This document shows positions 57,343 to 64,000 of a stretch of 64,000 nt of DNA, in pieces. The notes below the pieces were generated by a model. The model saw nothing but the letters and a program-made list of their open reading frames with translations, searched no databases and was not told the origin of the DNA. The stretch covers positions 1,302,001 to 1,366,000 of the forward strand of contig NZ_FLKM01000008.1 of NCBI RefSeq assembly GCF_900086585.1. Reading direction: 5' to 3'. The number at the start of each line of letters is the position of its first letter. Position 1 is the first letter of the stretch. A program made the position numbers and the translations under genes. The stretch comes from Emergencia timonensis (lineage in GTDB: Bacteria; Bacillota; Clostridia; Peptostreptococcales; Anaerovoracaceae).

Positions 57343-57369
57343 ATGTAATCACTTCAGGAGTGATTACAT
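57343..57369 (+). promoter_or_regulatory. erm(B) attenuator stem masking the start
   Basis: ATGTAATCACT (57343-57353) pairs with AGTGATTACAT (57359-57369), burying the AGGAG site and part of the ATG at 57368. The intact arms and leader indicate macrolide-inducible rather than constitutive expression. Confidence 0.85.
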
Positions 57370-58105
57370 GAACAAAAATATAAAATATTCTCAAAACTTT
57401 TTAACGAGTGAAAAAGTACTCAACCAAATAATAAAACAATTGAATTTAAAAGAAACCGATACCGTTTACGAAATTGGAACAGGTAAAGGGCATTTAACGA
57501 CGAAACTGGCTAAAATAAGTAAACAGGTAACGTCTATTGAATTAGACAGTCATCTATTCAACTTATCGTCAGAAAAATTAAAACTGAACACTCGTGTCAC
57601 TTTAATTCACCAAGATATTCTACAGTTTCAATTCCCTAACAAACAGAGGTATAAAATTGTTGGGAGTATTCCTTACCATTTAAGCACACAAATTATTAAA
57701 AAAGTGGTTTTTGAAAGCCATGCGTCTGACATCTATCTGATTGTTGAAGAAGGATTCTACAAGCGTACCTTGGATATTCACCGAACACTAGGGTTGCTCT
57801 TGCACACTCAAGTCTCGATTCAGCAATTGCTTAAGCTGCCAGCGGAATGCTTTCATCCTAAACCAAAAGTAAACAGTGTCTTAATAAAACTTACCCGCCA
57901 TACCACAGATGTTCCAGATAAATATTGGAAGCTATATACGTACTTTGTTTCAAAATGGGTCAATCGAGAATATCGTCAACTGTTTACTAAAAATCAGTTT
58001 CATCAAGCAATGAAACACGCCAAAGTAAACAATTTAAGTACCGTTACTTATGAGCAAGTATTGTCTATTTTTAATAGTTATCTATTATTTAACGGGAGGA
58101 AATAA
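57368..58105 (+). CDS. ermB: 23S rRNA (A2058) dimethyltransferase Erm(B)
   Basis: A 245-residue rRNA adenine N6-methyltransferase: [20 protein letters not shown] start, SAM motif [12 protein letters not shown], and the NxPY-equivalent [10 protein letters not shown] recognise this sequence as Erm(B). It dimethylates A2058, giving macrolide, lincosamide and streptogramin B resistance. Full length, with an intact leader. In Tn916 relatives this region holds tet(M) instead; here erm(B) was gained together with flanking remnants. Confidence 0.98.
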
Positions 58106-58109
58106 TTCT

Positions 58110-58241
58110 ATGAGTCGCTTTTTTAAATTTGGAAAGTTACACGTTACTAAAGGGAATGGAGATAAATTATTAGATATACTACTGACAGCTTCCAAGAAGC
58201 TAAAGAGGTCCCTAGCGCCTACGGGGAATTTGTATCGATAA
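58110..58241 (+). CDS. 43-residue ORF after erm(B)
   Basis: It begins MSRFFKFGKLHVTKGNGDKL with GGGAGG in front; a small ORF commonly trailing erm(B) in streptococcal and enterococcal contexts. It ends inside the left arm-loop of the 58207-58273 inverted repeat, so it may be a truncated remnant of a longer protein. No function known. Confidence 0.55.
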   Translation: MSRFFKFGKLHVTKGNGDKLLDILLTASKKLKRSLAPTGNLYR

Positions 58242-58273
58242 GGGGTACAAATTCCCACTAAGCGCTCGGGACC
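58207..58273. repeat. Imperfect 28-bp inverted repeat
   Basis: Arms GGTCCCTAGCGCCTACGGGG and the matching GGGACC-side arm, read on the other strand, agree at all but about five positions, around a ~11-base loop TCGATAAGGGG. The small ORF ends in it and the topoisomerase fragment starts in its right arm. It is a recombination-scar or hairpin-site candidate. Confidence 0.7.
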
Positions 58274-58535
58274 CCTTGTAGGAAAATGTCCTAAGTGTGG
58301 CAACAATATTGTATTAAAAAAATCGTTTTATGGTTGTTCAAATTATCCTGAATGTAAGTTTACTTTAGCTGAACATTTTAGAAAGAAAAAACTAACCAAA
58401 ACGAATGTAAAAGAATTACTGGAGGGAAAAGAAACCCTGGTAAAAGGAATCAAAAACAAAGAGAAAAAGCCCTACAATGCCGTTGTAAAAATTGGGGAAA
58501 AGGGATATATTGATTTTATCTCTTTTTCAAAATAA
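58269..58535 (+). pseudogene. 3' fragment of a DNA topoisomerase gene
   Basis: About 88 codons in one frame: GPLVGKCPKCGNNIVLKK, GCSNYPECKFTLAEHF, ending GEKGYIDFISFSK. The CxxC .. CxxxxxC zinc motif is that of type IA topoisomerase C-terminal domains (topB-like, as on erm(B) plasmids such as pAMbeta1). The rest of the gene is missing, so it is a remnant carried with erm(B). Confidence 0.85.
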
Positions 58536-58649
58536 ACATAAAAGCCCTTTAAAGGGCGCAATAAATTTGGATGGGGTTAGGTGAATTTGCTCTCCAAAAA
58601 TTTAAGGGGCGGTATATACCCCAAAACGGTTTATAGCTGATATTGGGCT

Positions 58650-58677
58650 CAGACAACATTTAGTTGTCTGGGTCCTT
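58650..58677. terminator. Terminator hairpin
   Basis: CAGACAAC / GTTGTCTG arms around a 5-base loop, followed by GGTCCTTTTTTT. It follows the topoisomerase fragment on the plus strand and overlaps the end of the minus-strand transposase remnant. Confidence 0.8.
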
Positions 58678-58995
58678 TTTTTCAACCATTTTAACGTTTC
58701 CGTCATCCTTGTCGATTTCAAAATCAATACCTTTTTCTAAGACCAACATACATCTGTTTCTGAATCGTTTTCAGTTGCGGTAGCCATTGGCTGCTTTTGT
58801 AACTAATTTGATGATCGCATTACGATTCTCTATCAGTGCATTGTTGATTCTTTTCTGTTCTACAGTAATTTCTTCTGTGTCTTTTGAAACGATACAACAG
58901 TAATTAAAGGCGTGTTTCAAAACAAAATAATCCGATTTTCATTCATATAATCCTGAAAGACATTTATATCTGAATGAAGAATATAAATGTACAAC
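58660..58995 (-). pseudogene. ISL3-like transposase C-terminal remnant
   Basis: Minus-strand translation shows EQKRINNALIENRNAIIKLV then TKAANGYRN, a stop, then KRFRNRCMLVLEKG, ending KKDPDN and a stop. NGYRNWxRFRNR is the C-terminal signature of ISL3/IS1167-like transposases; the Trp codon has become TGA. Upstream (to ~58995) frameshifted pieces such as DINVFQDYMNE remain. No inverted repeats or N-terminus are left. Confidence 0.65.
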
Positions 58996-59171
58996 AATAA
59001 TCTTATATTTCTATAATAGCGTATATTTATCCTCTTGAAAATCAACAATTGTATAGCTACTGGTACCCAAAAGGCCCCAAAATACTTTGGAGCGAATTTT
59101 AAGCTGCCTAGCACATTACCCTATGTAATCTTATAGCGTATCTAAACCCTAACTATTTTTATATAGTCGAA

Positions 59172-59285
59172 ATGTATCTGTTGGACGGAGCAAGTGTTCT
59201 TGTGTTGATAACGGCTTCTGTTCTGGTATCTGGAATTGTAATACTAAAGAGAAACCCGAAAGATATTTTATCGGAAATGAGTTAG
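59172..59285 (+). pseudogene. C-terminal remnant of a FtsX-like ABC permease
   Basis: A 37-codon stretch (MYLLDGASVLVLITASVL, then VSGIVILKRNPKDILSEMS) looks like the last helix and tail of an MacB/FtsX-type permease. Upstream sequence has no matching full permease. It ends 14 bases before the ABC ATPase gene, whose permease it once was. Confidence 0.65.
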
Positions 59286-59298
59286 GAGGACGACGAAA

Positions 59299-59934
59299 AT
59301 GTTAGAAGTAAAGAATGTAAGCTATGCTTACAAAACAAAAAAAGATAAAACCATTTTGAATAATGTATCTGCTACTTTCGAGGAGGGTATTTTTTATACT
59401 ATTGTCGGTCCGAGTGGTGCAGGAAAAACAACACTCTTATCGTTGTTAGCAGGCTTAGACACAGCGGTAAAAGGGACTGTCCTTTGCAATGGCGAGGACA
59501 TTACAAAAAAAGGGCTGAATTACCACAGAAAGCATAATATCTCATTGGTATTTCAAAATTATAATCTGATTGATTATTTGACAACGGTTGAAAATGTCAA
59601 ATTAGGTGGTAGTGGAAATGCTGAAAAATTATTGGAAGAAGTCGGCATTGGAAAAGAATACTGGCAGAGAAATGTATTGCAACTATCTGGCGGACAGCAA
59701 CAGCGTGTAGCGATTGCAAGAGCATTAGCCAGCGACGCTCATGTACTTTTGGCAGACGAACCGACGGGAAATCTTGACGAAACTACCGCTGATGAAATCA
59801 TTGCTTTGCTGAAAAAGACTGCACATGAATTAGGAAAATGTGTTGTTGTGGTTACACACAGTAAGCATTTGGCAGAAGAAGCCGACGAAATCTTAGAAAT
59901 TAAAAACGGTGCAATTTCTTTTCTGTCTGATTAA
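59299..59934 (+). CDS. ABC transporter ATP-binding protein (MacB/bacitracin-export type), orphan
   Basis: A 211-residue ATPase: GPSGAGKTTLLSLLAGL (Walker A), QLSGGQQQRVAIARAL (signature), LLADEPTGNLDE (Walker B) and VVTHSKHLAE (H-loop). This type powers extrusion by MacB/FtsX permeases or peptide-antibiotic exporters. Only a permease fragment precedes it; downstream, a start (MEYFRYTSTQ) with a quick stop follows, so the partner permeases have been lost. AGGAGG precedes the ATG. Function as transporter is doubtful. Confidence 0.85.
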   Translation: MLEVKNVSYAYKTKKDKTILNNVSATFEEGIFYTIVGPSGAGKTTLLSLLAGLDTAVKGTVLCNGEDITKKGLNYHRKHNISLVFQNYNLIDYLTTVENVKLGGSGNAEKLLEEVGIGKEYWQRNVLQLSGGQQQRVAIARALASDAHVLLADEPTGNLDETTADEIIALLKKTAHELGKCVVVVTHSKHLAEEADEILEIKNGAISFLSD

Positions 59935-60049
59935 ATTAGAATAGTGCCGTAAAGGAGTTGTCATTATGGAATATTTTAGATATACCTCGACGCAATCAGT
60001 TTGAACCTAACGGCATTTTTATAACAACTGAATATAGCACAGTTTTAAA

Positions 60050-60086
60050 AGCTCGTACAGACTATATGTTTTGTGCGGGCTTTTTT
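60050..60086 (+). terminator. Terminator-like hairpin upstream of the sigma-like gene
   Basis: AGCTCGTACA / TGTGCGGGCT arms with G-U pairs and a T run. The ~160 bases before the sigma-like gene show nothing else. Confidence 0.6.
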
Positions 60087-60208
60087 CATGCCAGAAAAAA
60101 ATTTTTTAAAGTTTTTTCGATTTTGGTTACGCTGTCCCCCACTTTCAACGCGGTATATATGAAAAGGGGCAGACACCTCTTTTCGACTAGCGAAAGGAGG
60201 TGAGGAAA

Positions 60209-60649
60209 ATGAAACCGTCAGAACTACAAGAAAAAACCTGTCATCAATTCGATTGTGCTATTAAAACAGTTATACGTCATAGAGCGATTGACTTCTATCG
60301 AGCGATACGTCGTTCAGAGAAAAAAGAAATGCCATTCGCCGAAATTATGGACGACCTCTTAAATTCCATAGGTACAGAAGATACATATTCTACGGATTAT
60401 GTTGCGGTATTTGAAGTCTGTGGAGAAAAAGTATCAATCGAAGATGAACAACTGGCTCGTGCATTGAAAGCTATTGAAGAACGAAAGCGTAATATCGTTT
60501 TACAGTATTTTTTCATTGGCGACACGGACACTTACATTGGGAAAATGCTTGACTGTTCCAGAGCGAATGTAACGAAGTGCAGAATACAAGCACTAGACAA
60601 GTTAAAGCAACTGATTGAGGAGGAAAAAGAAAAATGCCAAAAGAGCTGA
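60209..60649 (+). CDS. Sigma-70-like regulator (Tn916 Orf7)
   Basis: A 146-residue protein of the Tn916 Orf7 family: RHRAIDFYRAIRRSEKKEM is a basic helical part, and YIGKMLDCSRANVTKCRIQALDKLK is a sigma region 4-type helix-turn-helix. It likely drives excision/transfer transcription. Start ATG 60209 has AAAGGAGG 8 bases upstream. It overlaps the next gene by 16 bases. Confidence 0.88.
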   Translation: MKPSELQEKTCHQFDCAIKTVIRHRAIDFYRAIRRSEKKEMPFAEIMDDLLNSIGTEDTYSTDYVAVFEVCGEKVSIEDEQLARALKAIEERKRNIVLQYFFIGDTDTYIGKMLDCSRANVTKCRIQALDKLKQLIEEEKEKCQKS

Positions 60650-60867
60650 CACCGACTTTCACGGTTATTTCCAAAGCCTGCGACGGCGACGAAACAGCAA
60701 TTTCAAAAATCTTGGAATTTTATGACCCATATATCAATCAGTGCTGTATGCGTCCGTTTTACGACGATAACAACAACTTACGTCTTGCGGTAGATTTGGA
60801 AATGAAAGGTTTTATCAAAGAAGCGATTATTCGTAAAATCTTAAACTTTGATATTAAACGCTTCTAA
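60634..60867 (+). CDS. Helix-turn-helix protein (Tn916 Orf8-like)
   Basis: A 77-residue protein: FTVISKACDGDETAISKILEFYDPYINQ and RLAVDLEMKGFIKEAIIRKI; a short conjugative-transposon HTH family. It is translationally coupled to Orf7 by a 16-base overlap. It probably regulates with Orf7 the element's transfer genes. Confidence 0.85.
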   Translation: MPKELTPTFTVISKACDGDETAISKILEFYDPYINQCCMRPFYDDNNNLRLAVDLEMKGFIKEAIIRKILNFDIKRF

Positions 60868-61181
60868 TTCATATTGGGATTGATTATGCCCGTCTGGTCT
60901 TTGACAACTGAATAAAGCAGACAGATACGTTTGTGAGATAGCAAGCCACGGGGACTGTACGCCATGACCTTTCCAAAAGAAAGCGAGCGACCCACGCAGT
61001 GATCCGAGAGCGACTGTTGGAATAGTCGTTTTGCCACGACCTATCCTCACAGAATAATGATACGTCCGCATGGTGCGGTTCTGCCCACAAGAATGGGAAT
61101 AGTTGAGATACTAACGGAGCTTTCCAAAGCCGTTTGTCTGCTTGTAAAAAAATGACACACAGTAAAGGGGGTGCATAGATT
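60868..61181. other. Gap upstream of xis with small hairpins
   Basis: No convincing ORF. Seen are CGACT..AGTCG-TTTT (61011-61030), CCGCAT..GCGG (~61065-61079) and CCCACAAGAATGGG-type symmetry. In Tn916 this gap holds control sequence for Xis/Int; AAAGGGGGTG precedes xis. Confidence 0.45.
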
Positions 61182-61385
61182 ATGAACAATACTGATGTGC
61201 CTATCTGGGAAAAATATACGCTGACGATTGAAGAAGCGTCTAAATACTTCCGTATTGGCGAAAAGAAATTGCGTAAATTAGCCGAAGAAAATCTTGACGC
61301 TGGCTGGGTTATCGTGAACGGTAATCGTATTCAGATTAAGCGAAAACAATTTGAAAAAATCATAGATACATTGGACGAAATCTAA
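61182..61385 (+). CDS. xis: Excisionase Xis
   Basis: A 67-residue protein very like Tn916 Xis: [25 protein letters not shown] N-terminus (here [20 protein letters not shown]), then [19 protein letters not shown] at the end. It binds near the ends to direct Int toward excision. It ends before the integrase, whose chosen start is 77 bp later. Confidence 0.95.
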   Translation: MNNTDVPIWEKYTLTIEEASKYFRIGEKKLRKLAEENLDAGWVIVNGNRIQIKRKQFEKIIDTLDEI

Positions 61386-61462
61386 TGTCATTGAGCCGTA
61401 GATATGGTATAATATTAGTAGCGTATCACGGCTCATTCCATGACGGAAAGGAGCTTTACACT

Positions 61463-62653
61463 ATGTCTAATGTGAAACGAAAAGACAGTAAAAATCGCAA
61501 TTTGCGTAATGGAGAGAGCCAGCGAAAAGACGGAAGATACGTTTATAAATATACCGATATATACGGAAAGCCACAATTTATCTATTCTTGGAAACTTGTA
61601 CCGACAGACAAGACACCTGCTGGAAAGCGTGATGATATATCGTTGAGGGAAAAAGAAGCACAGATAAAAAAAGACCTTAACGACGGTATCGACACAGTCG
61701 GCGGTAAAATGACAGTCTGCCAGCTCTACGACAAGAAGAACAGTCAAAGAAAGAACATCAAAAGGGCTACTGAAAAAGGACGACAGTATCTTATGAACGC
61801 TTTGAAAAATGACCCATTAGGTATGAGGGCGATTGATACGGTTAAGCAGTCGGACGCTAAAGAATGGGCTATCAGAATGAGCGAAAAAGGATATGCCTAT
61901 AAAACGATTGATAACTATAAACGTTCCTTGAAAGCGTCATTTTACATGGCAATACAAGACGACTGTATCAGAAAGAACCCATTTGAATTTAAGTTAAGTG
62001 ATGTTCTGGAAGATGATACCGAACAGAAAGTTATCCTTACACCAGAGCAGGAAGAACACCTGCTTGCCTTTATGGAAAAGGACAAGATTTACAGTAAGTA
62101 TTATGATGAGGTTGTGCTTCTGCTGGAAACGGGACTTCGTATTTCTGAATTTTGCGGACTGACGACGCATATTGATATGCAGAACAGAATACTCAATATA
62201 GACCACCAGTTATTGAAAGATAGCGAAATGGGCTACTATATTGAAACACCAAAGACCAAAAACGGAAAACGGGAACTTCCATTGACAGAACGGGCTTATC
62301 AAGCAATCCAAAGAATACTAAAGAACAGAGGAAAGGCACAACCGCTGATTGTAGGTGGTTACAGCAATTTCCTATTCCTAAATCGTGAGGGCTTGCCTAA
62401 AGTTGCAGGAAACTATGAGGGCATGGTGCGAGGACTGATTAAGAAGTATAACAAGTATCACACGGACAAGTTACCGAACATCACGCCACATTCATTCAGA
62501 CATACTTATTGTACGAATATGGCAAACAGAGGAATGAACCCAAACACTCTGCAATATCTCATGGGACACGCTAACATAACCATGACACTTGGCTATTATG
62601 CACACGGCACATTTCAATCTGCAAAAGCAGAACTGGAAAGGCTGGCTTGTTAA
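61463..62653 (+). CDS. int: Tyrosine integrase Int of the conjugative element
   Basis: A 396-residue Tn916-type tyrosine recombinase. The N-terminal arm-binding domain is in residues 1-80 (NGESQRKDGRYVYKYTD), the core-binding domain follows, and the catalytic residues are seen in LETGLRISEF (Arg), HSFRHTYCTN (HxxR), GHANITM (His) and LGYYAHG (Tyr). Start ATG 61463 has AAAGGAG upstream; an earlier in-frame ATG at 61385 lacks good support. It catalyses excision and integration. Confidence 0.95.
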   Translation: MSNVKRKDSKNRNLRNGESQRKDGRYVYKYTDIYGKPQFIYSWKLVPTDKTPAGKRDDISLREKEAQIKKDLNDGIDTVGGKMTVCQLYDKKNSQRKNIKRATEKGRQYLMNALKNDPLGMRAIDTVKQSDAKEWAIRMSEKGYAYKTIDNYKRSLKASFYMAIQDDCIRKNPFEFKLSDVLEDDTEQKVILTPEQEEHLLAFMEKDKIYSKYYDEVVLLLETGLRISEFCGLTTHIDMQNRILNIDHQLLKDSEMGYYIETPKTKNGKRELPLTERAYQAIQRILKNRGKAQPLIVGGYSNFLFLNREGLPKVAGNYEGMVRGLIKKYNKYHTDKLPNITPHSFRHTYCTNMANRGMNPNTLQYLMGHANITMTLGYYAHGTFQSAKAELERLAC

Positions 62654-62666
62654 TATCGGAGCTTAT

Positions 62667-62687
62667 ATTTACTACTCATTTACTACT
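62667..62687 (+). repeat. Right Int arm-type sites (DR-2-like)
   Basis: Two copies of ATTTACTACT at 11-base pitch (62667-62676, 62678-62687), matching the left pair in sequence and orientation. Also near here GGTAAATGCC (62709) and GGCATTTACC (62781) form an inverted pair. Confidence 0.75.
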
Positions 62688-62802
62688 TTTGGTTGCATTT
62701 TCATGCTGGTAAATGCCAGCTTATGCAAGGTATCTTCCGAAAAGAAAATACCGATAAAGCCCTAAAATACGGGATATATCGGCATTTACCAACTTATGAA
62801 AA

Positions 62803-62812
62803 GATAATCAGA
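62803..62812. repeat. Right terminal inverted repeat of the element
   Basis: GATAATCAGA, reverse complement of the left TCTGATTATC (38776-38785). It marks the approximate right end. Confidence 0.6.
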
Positions 62813-62818
62813 AATTTA

Positions 62819-63114
62819 GTAAGTTTTTATAAATAAATATATATAAAATGTAATAATAATTAATTGACGTTTTTTCTTAACTGAATAGCACTTTTAATCT
62901 TTACATCGTTTATTTTTAAACAATTTTGTCTTTCTTTAGAATTAAGATGATTAGTACTTTTTTAGTACATTTCCCCCCTTACATGACATTGCTTTATTAC
63001 TTTTTTTAACATTTTTATAAAATACCATAAATTCTATTTTTTTGCTGATAAATTTTGGTATATAATAGATTTAAAACCCAATTACTGAAATATTATAGGC
63101 AAGGAGGAATGTTT
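62819..63114 (+). promoter_or_regulatory. AT-rich gap with promoter of the second integrase gene
   Basis: Very AT-rich chromosomal flank. GTACTTTTTTAGTAC at ~62954-62968 is an inverted repeat, and TATAAT at ~63062 is a -10 candidate. AAGGAGG lies shortly before ATG 63115. No gene. Confidence 0.45.
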
Positions 63115-64000
63115 ATGCCCGCATACAAAAATGTGAATGGAACCTGGTATGTTTCATTCTATTATAGGGATCTAAACGGAAAAAATGTAAAGAAAAAGAA
63201 AACAGGTTTTGTCACCAAGAAGGAGGCTCTAAAATGGGAGCGAAAGTTTATCGAAACTAAATCAGGCACCCTCAATATTACCTTTGCGGCTTTTGTTGAA
63301 ATCTATACGCAGGATATGAAACCCAGGCTTAAATATAATACCTGGATTACTAAGGAGCACATTATTAGGCAAAAGCTGCTGCCTTATTTTGGCGCAAAAT
63401 GCATATCTGATATTACCGCTGCTGACATCATTAAATGGCAGAATATCATGATTGATTACCGTTCTAAAGATGGACATGGGTACGCTGATACCTATCTTCG
63501 AAGTATCCACAATCAGCTCAGTGCCATTTTTAATCATGCTGTAAGGTTATATAATCTTACGACAAACCCAGTGCGCAAAGCCGGTAGCATGGGGCGTGAA
63601 AAGGCAAAGGAAATGCAGGTTTGGACTAAGGAGGAGTATATAAAGTTCTCTGATGCAATCAAAGACAATCCAGATTCATTTTATGCCTTTGAAATTCTTT
63701 ACTGGTGTGGTGTGCGTATTGGAGAATTACTCGCATTAACGGGTAGAGATTTTAACTTTGAAGCTAAGACGATGACTATAAACAAGTCTTATCAAAGGCT
63801 TGGAAAAAAAGATTATATTACGGCTCCAAAGACGGAGAAAAGTAATAGAATTATTTCATTACCAGATTTTCTTTGTACAGAATTGCAGAAGTTTTTGCGT
63901 AGAAAAAGACGAATAAACTCAAAGAAAAGAATATTTACGATGTCCAGAAACTTTCTCCACACGGAGATGAACAGGGGAGCAAAAGCAGCTAATATCAAGA
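63115..64000 (+). CDS. Tyrosine recombinase (phage/ICE-type integrase), 3'-truncated by window edge
   Basis: The first 295 residues of a second tyrosine integrase. The N-terminal AP2-like arm-binding domain (GTWYVSFYYRDLNGKNVKKK), a SAM-like core-binding domain (~60-170) and part of the catalytic domain with GVRIGELLAL (catalytic Arg) are present; the HxxR and Tyr lie past the window. It is only ~21-25% like the Tn916-type Int by eye (a guess) and belongs to another element or prophage. AAGGAGG precedes the ATG. Confidence 0.92.
   Translation, partial: MPAYKNVNGTWYVSFYYRDLNGKNVKKKKTGFVTKKEALKWERKFIETKSGTLNITFAAFVEIYTQDMKPRLKYNTWITKEHIIRQKLLPYFGAKCISDITAADIIKWQNIMIDYRSKDGHGYADTYLRSIHNQLSAIFNHAVRLYNLTTNPVRKAGSMGREKAKEMQVWTKEEYIKFSDAIKDNPDSFYAFEILYWCGVRIGELLALTGRDFNFEAKTMTINKSYQRLGKKDYITAPKTEKSNRIISLPDFLCTELQKFLRRKRRINSKKRIFTMSRNFLHTEMNRGAKAANIK

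Larger units (their letters stand above)
38770..62818. mobile_element. Tn916-family integrative and conjugative element carrying erm(B)
   Basis: About 24 kb. The Orf23/22, FtsK coupling protein, oriT, Rep relaxase, TcpD/E, VirB4-like, VirB6-like, CwlT, TcpC, then Orf7/8, Xis and Int order is that of Tn916. Ends are inferred from the imperfect terminal inverted repeat TCTGATTATC (38776-38785) versus GATAATCAGA (62803-62812) and from Int arm-type direct repeats at both ends. Exact termini to the base and coupling sequences are uncertain. Tn916's tet(M), orf12 leader and orf9 repressor are absent. In their place are TetR, erm(B) and transporter remnants. It sits in an AT-rich gap, as Tn916 Int prefers. 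Confidence 0.88.

Noticed and set aside
58917..59114. 65-codon minus-strand ORF
   Set aside because: It is a frameshifted piece of the ISL3-like remnant (DINVFQDYMNE); it is not an independent gene.
59958..60203. 81-codon ORF after the ABC gene
   Set aside because: It covers the hairpin and intergenic sequence, and its start has no ribosome-binding site of its own; the natural MEYFR start upstream stops after 12 codons.
56377..60208. tet(M) or its leader in the Tn916-type slot
   Set aside because: No ribosomal-protection protein motifs or orf12 leader are present anywhere in 56.4-60.2 kb.

Overview
The window looks like a piece of the chromosome of an anaerobic, low-to-moderate GC Firmicute of class Clostridia. 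The evidence is gene content: Rex, a two-cluster ferredoxin, a rubredoxin-first (reverse-type) rubrerythrin, a c-di-GMP-I riboswitch, a CIRCE-controlled groESL, an ECF-transporter S component and the tsaE-tsaB-rimI-tsaD block. A family XIII / Anaerovoracaceae-like genome is my guess; no rRNA is present to test it.

Layout. 1-1.8 kb: the 3' part of a tRNA-dihydrouridine synthase gene and a secreted protein with a TPDTG sorting-like tail. 2.0-8.0 kb: a co-directional catabolic-looking operon (SLC13-type carboxylate transporter, cupin, benzoylformate-decarboxylase-like ThDP enzyme, iron-dependent alcohol dehydrogenase, LysR regulator), suggesting uptake of an organic acid, decarboxylation of a 2-oxo acid and reduction of the aldehyde. 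8.0-12.0 kb: a long non-coding stretch with a c-di-GMP-I riboswitch, a terminator and a highly folded leader, then a large surface protein. 12.4-17.4 kb: an orphan nuclease-like protein and a divergent MocR regulator / amidohydrolase / MFS locus. 17.7-38.7 kb: housekeeping genes (rubrerythrin, a Leu/Ile/Val-type binding lipoprotein, NifU-like protein, PepV, RibU-like S component, t6A genes, ABC-F ATPase, ACP, Rex, ferredoxin, Asp23-fusion P-loop protein, OGG-type glycosylase, groESL), a large hybrid histidine kinase and an Ala/Lys-rich secreted protein. That last protein shares its C-terminal domain with the riboswitch-controlled surface protein.

38.77-62.82 kb (about 24 kb) is an apparently complete Tn916-family integrative and conjugative element. 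It has imperfect terminal inverted repeats, matching paired Int arm-type repeats at both ends, a transfer module in canonical order (Orf23/22-like DUF961 proteins, FtsK-like coupling protein, oriT, Rep-type relaxase, TcpD-like, two ArdA, TcpE, VirB4-like ATPase, VirB6-like, CwlT, TcpC), then sigma-like/HTH regulators, Xis and Int. tet(M) and its leader are absent. In their place is a patchwork: a TetR gene, the inducible erm(B) gene with an intact leader peptide, topoisomerase and transposase fragments, and a decayed ABC transporter. Extra cargo includes a thioester/Cna-B/VaFE-type sortase-anchored adhesin at the left end and two small genes, each bracketed by the same promoter-like and terminator-like sequences. 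A second, unrelated tyrosine integrase gene begins just outside the right end and runs off the window.

The best candidates for undescribed biology are the ThDP/Fe-ADH operon, the MocR protein that has lost the PLP-binding lysine, the c-di-GMP riboswitch with its structured leader and the associated surface-protein family, and the repeat-bounded cargo slots of the conjugative element. Readings are by eye from sequence and translations; no database search was run.
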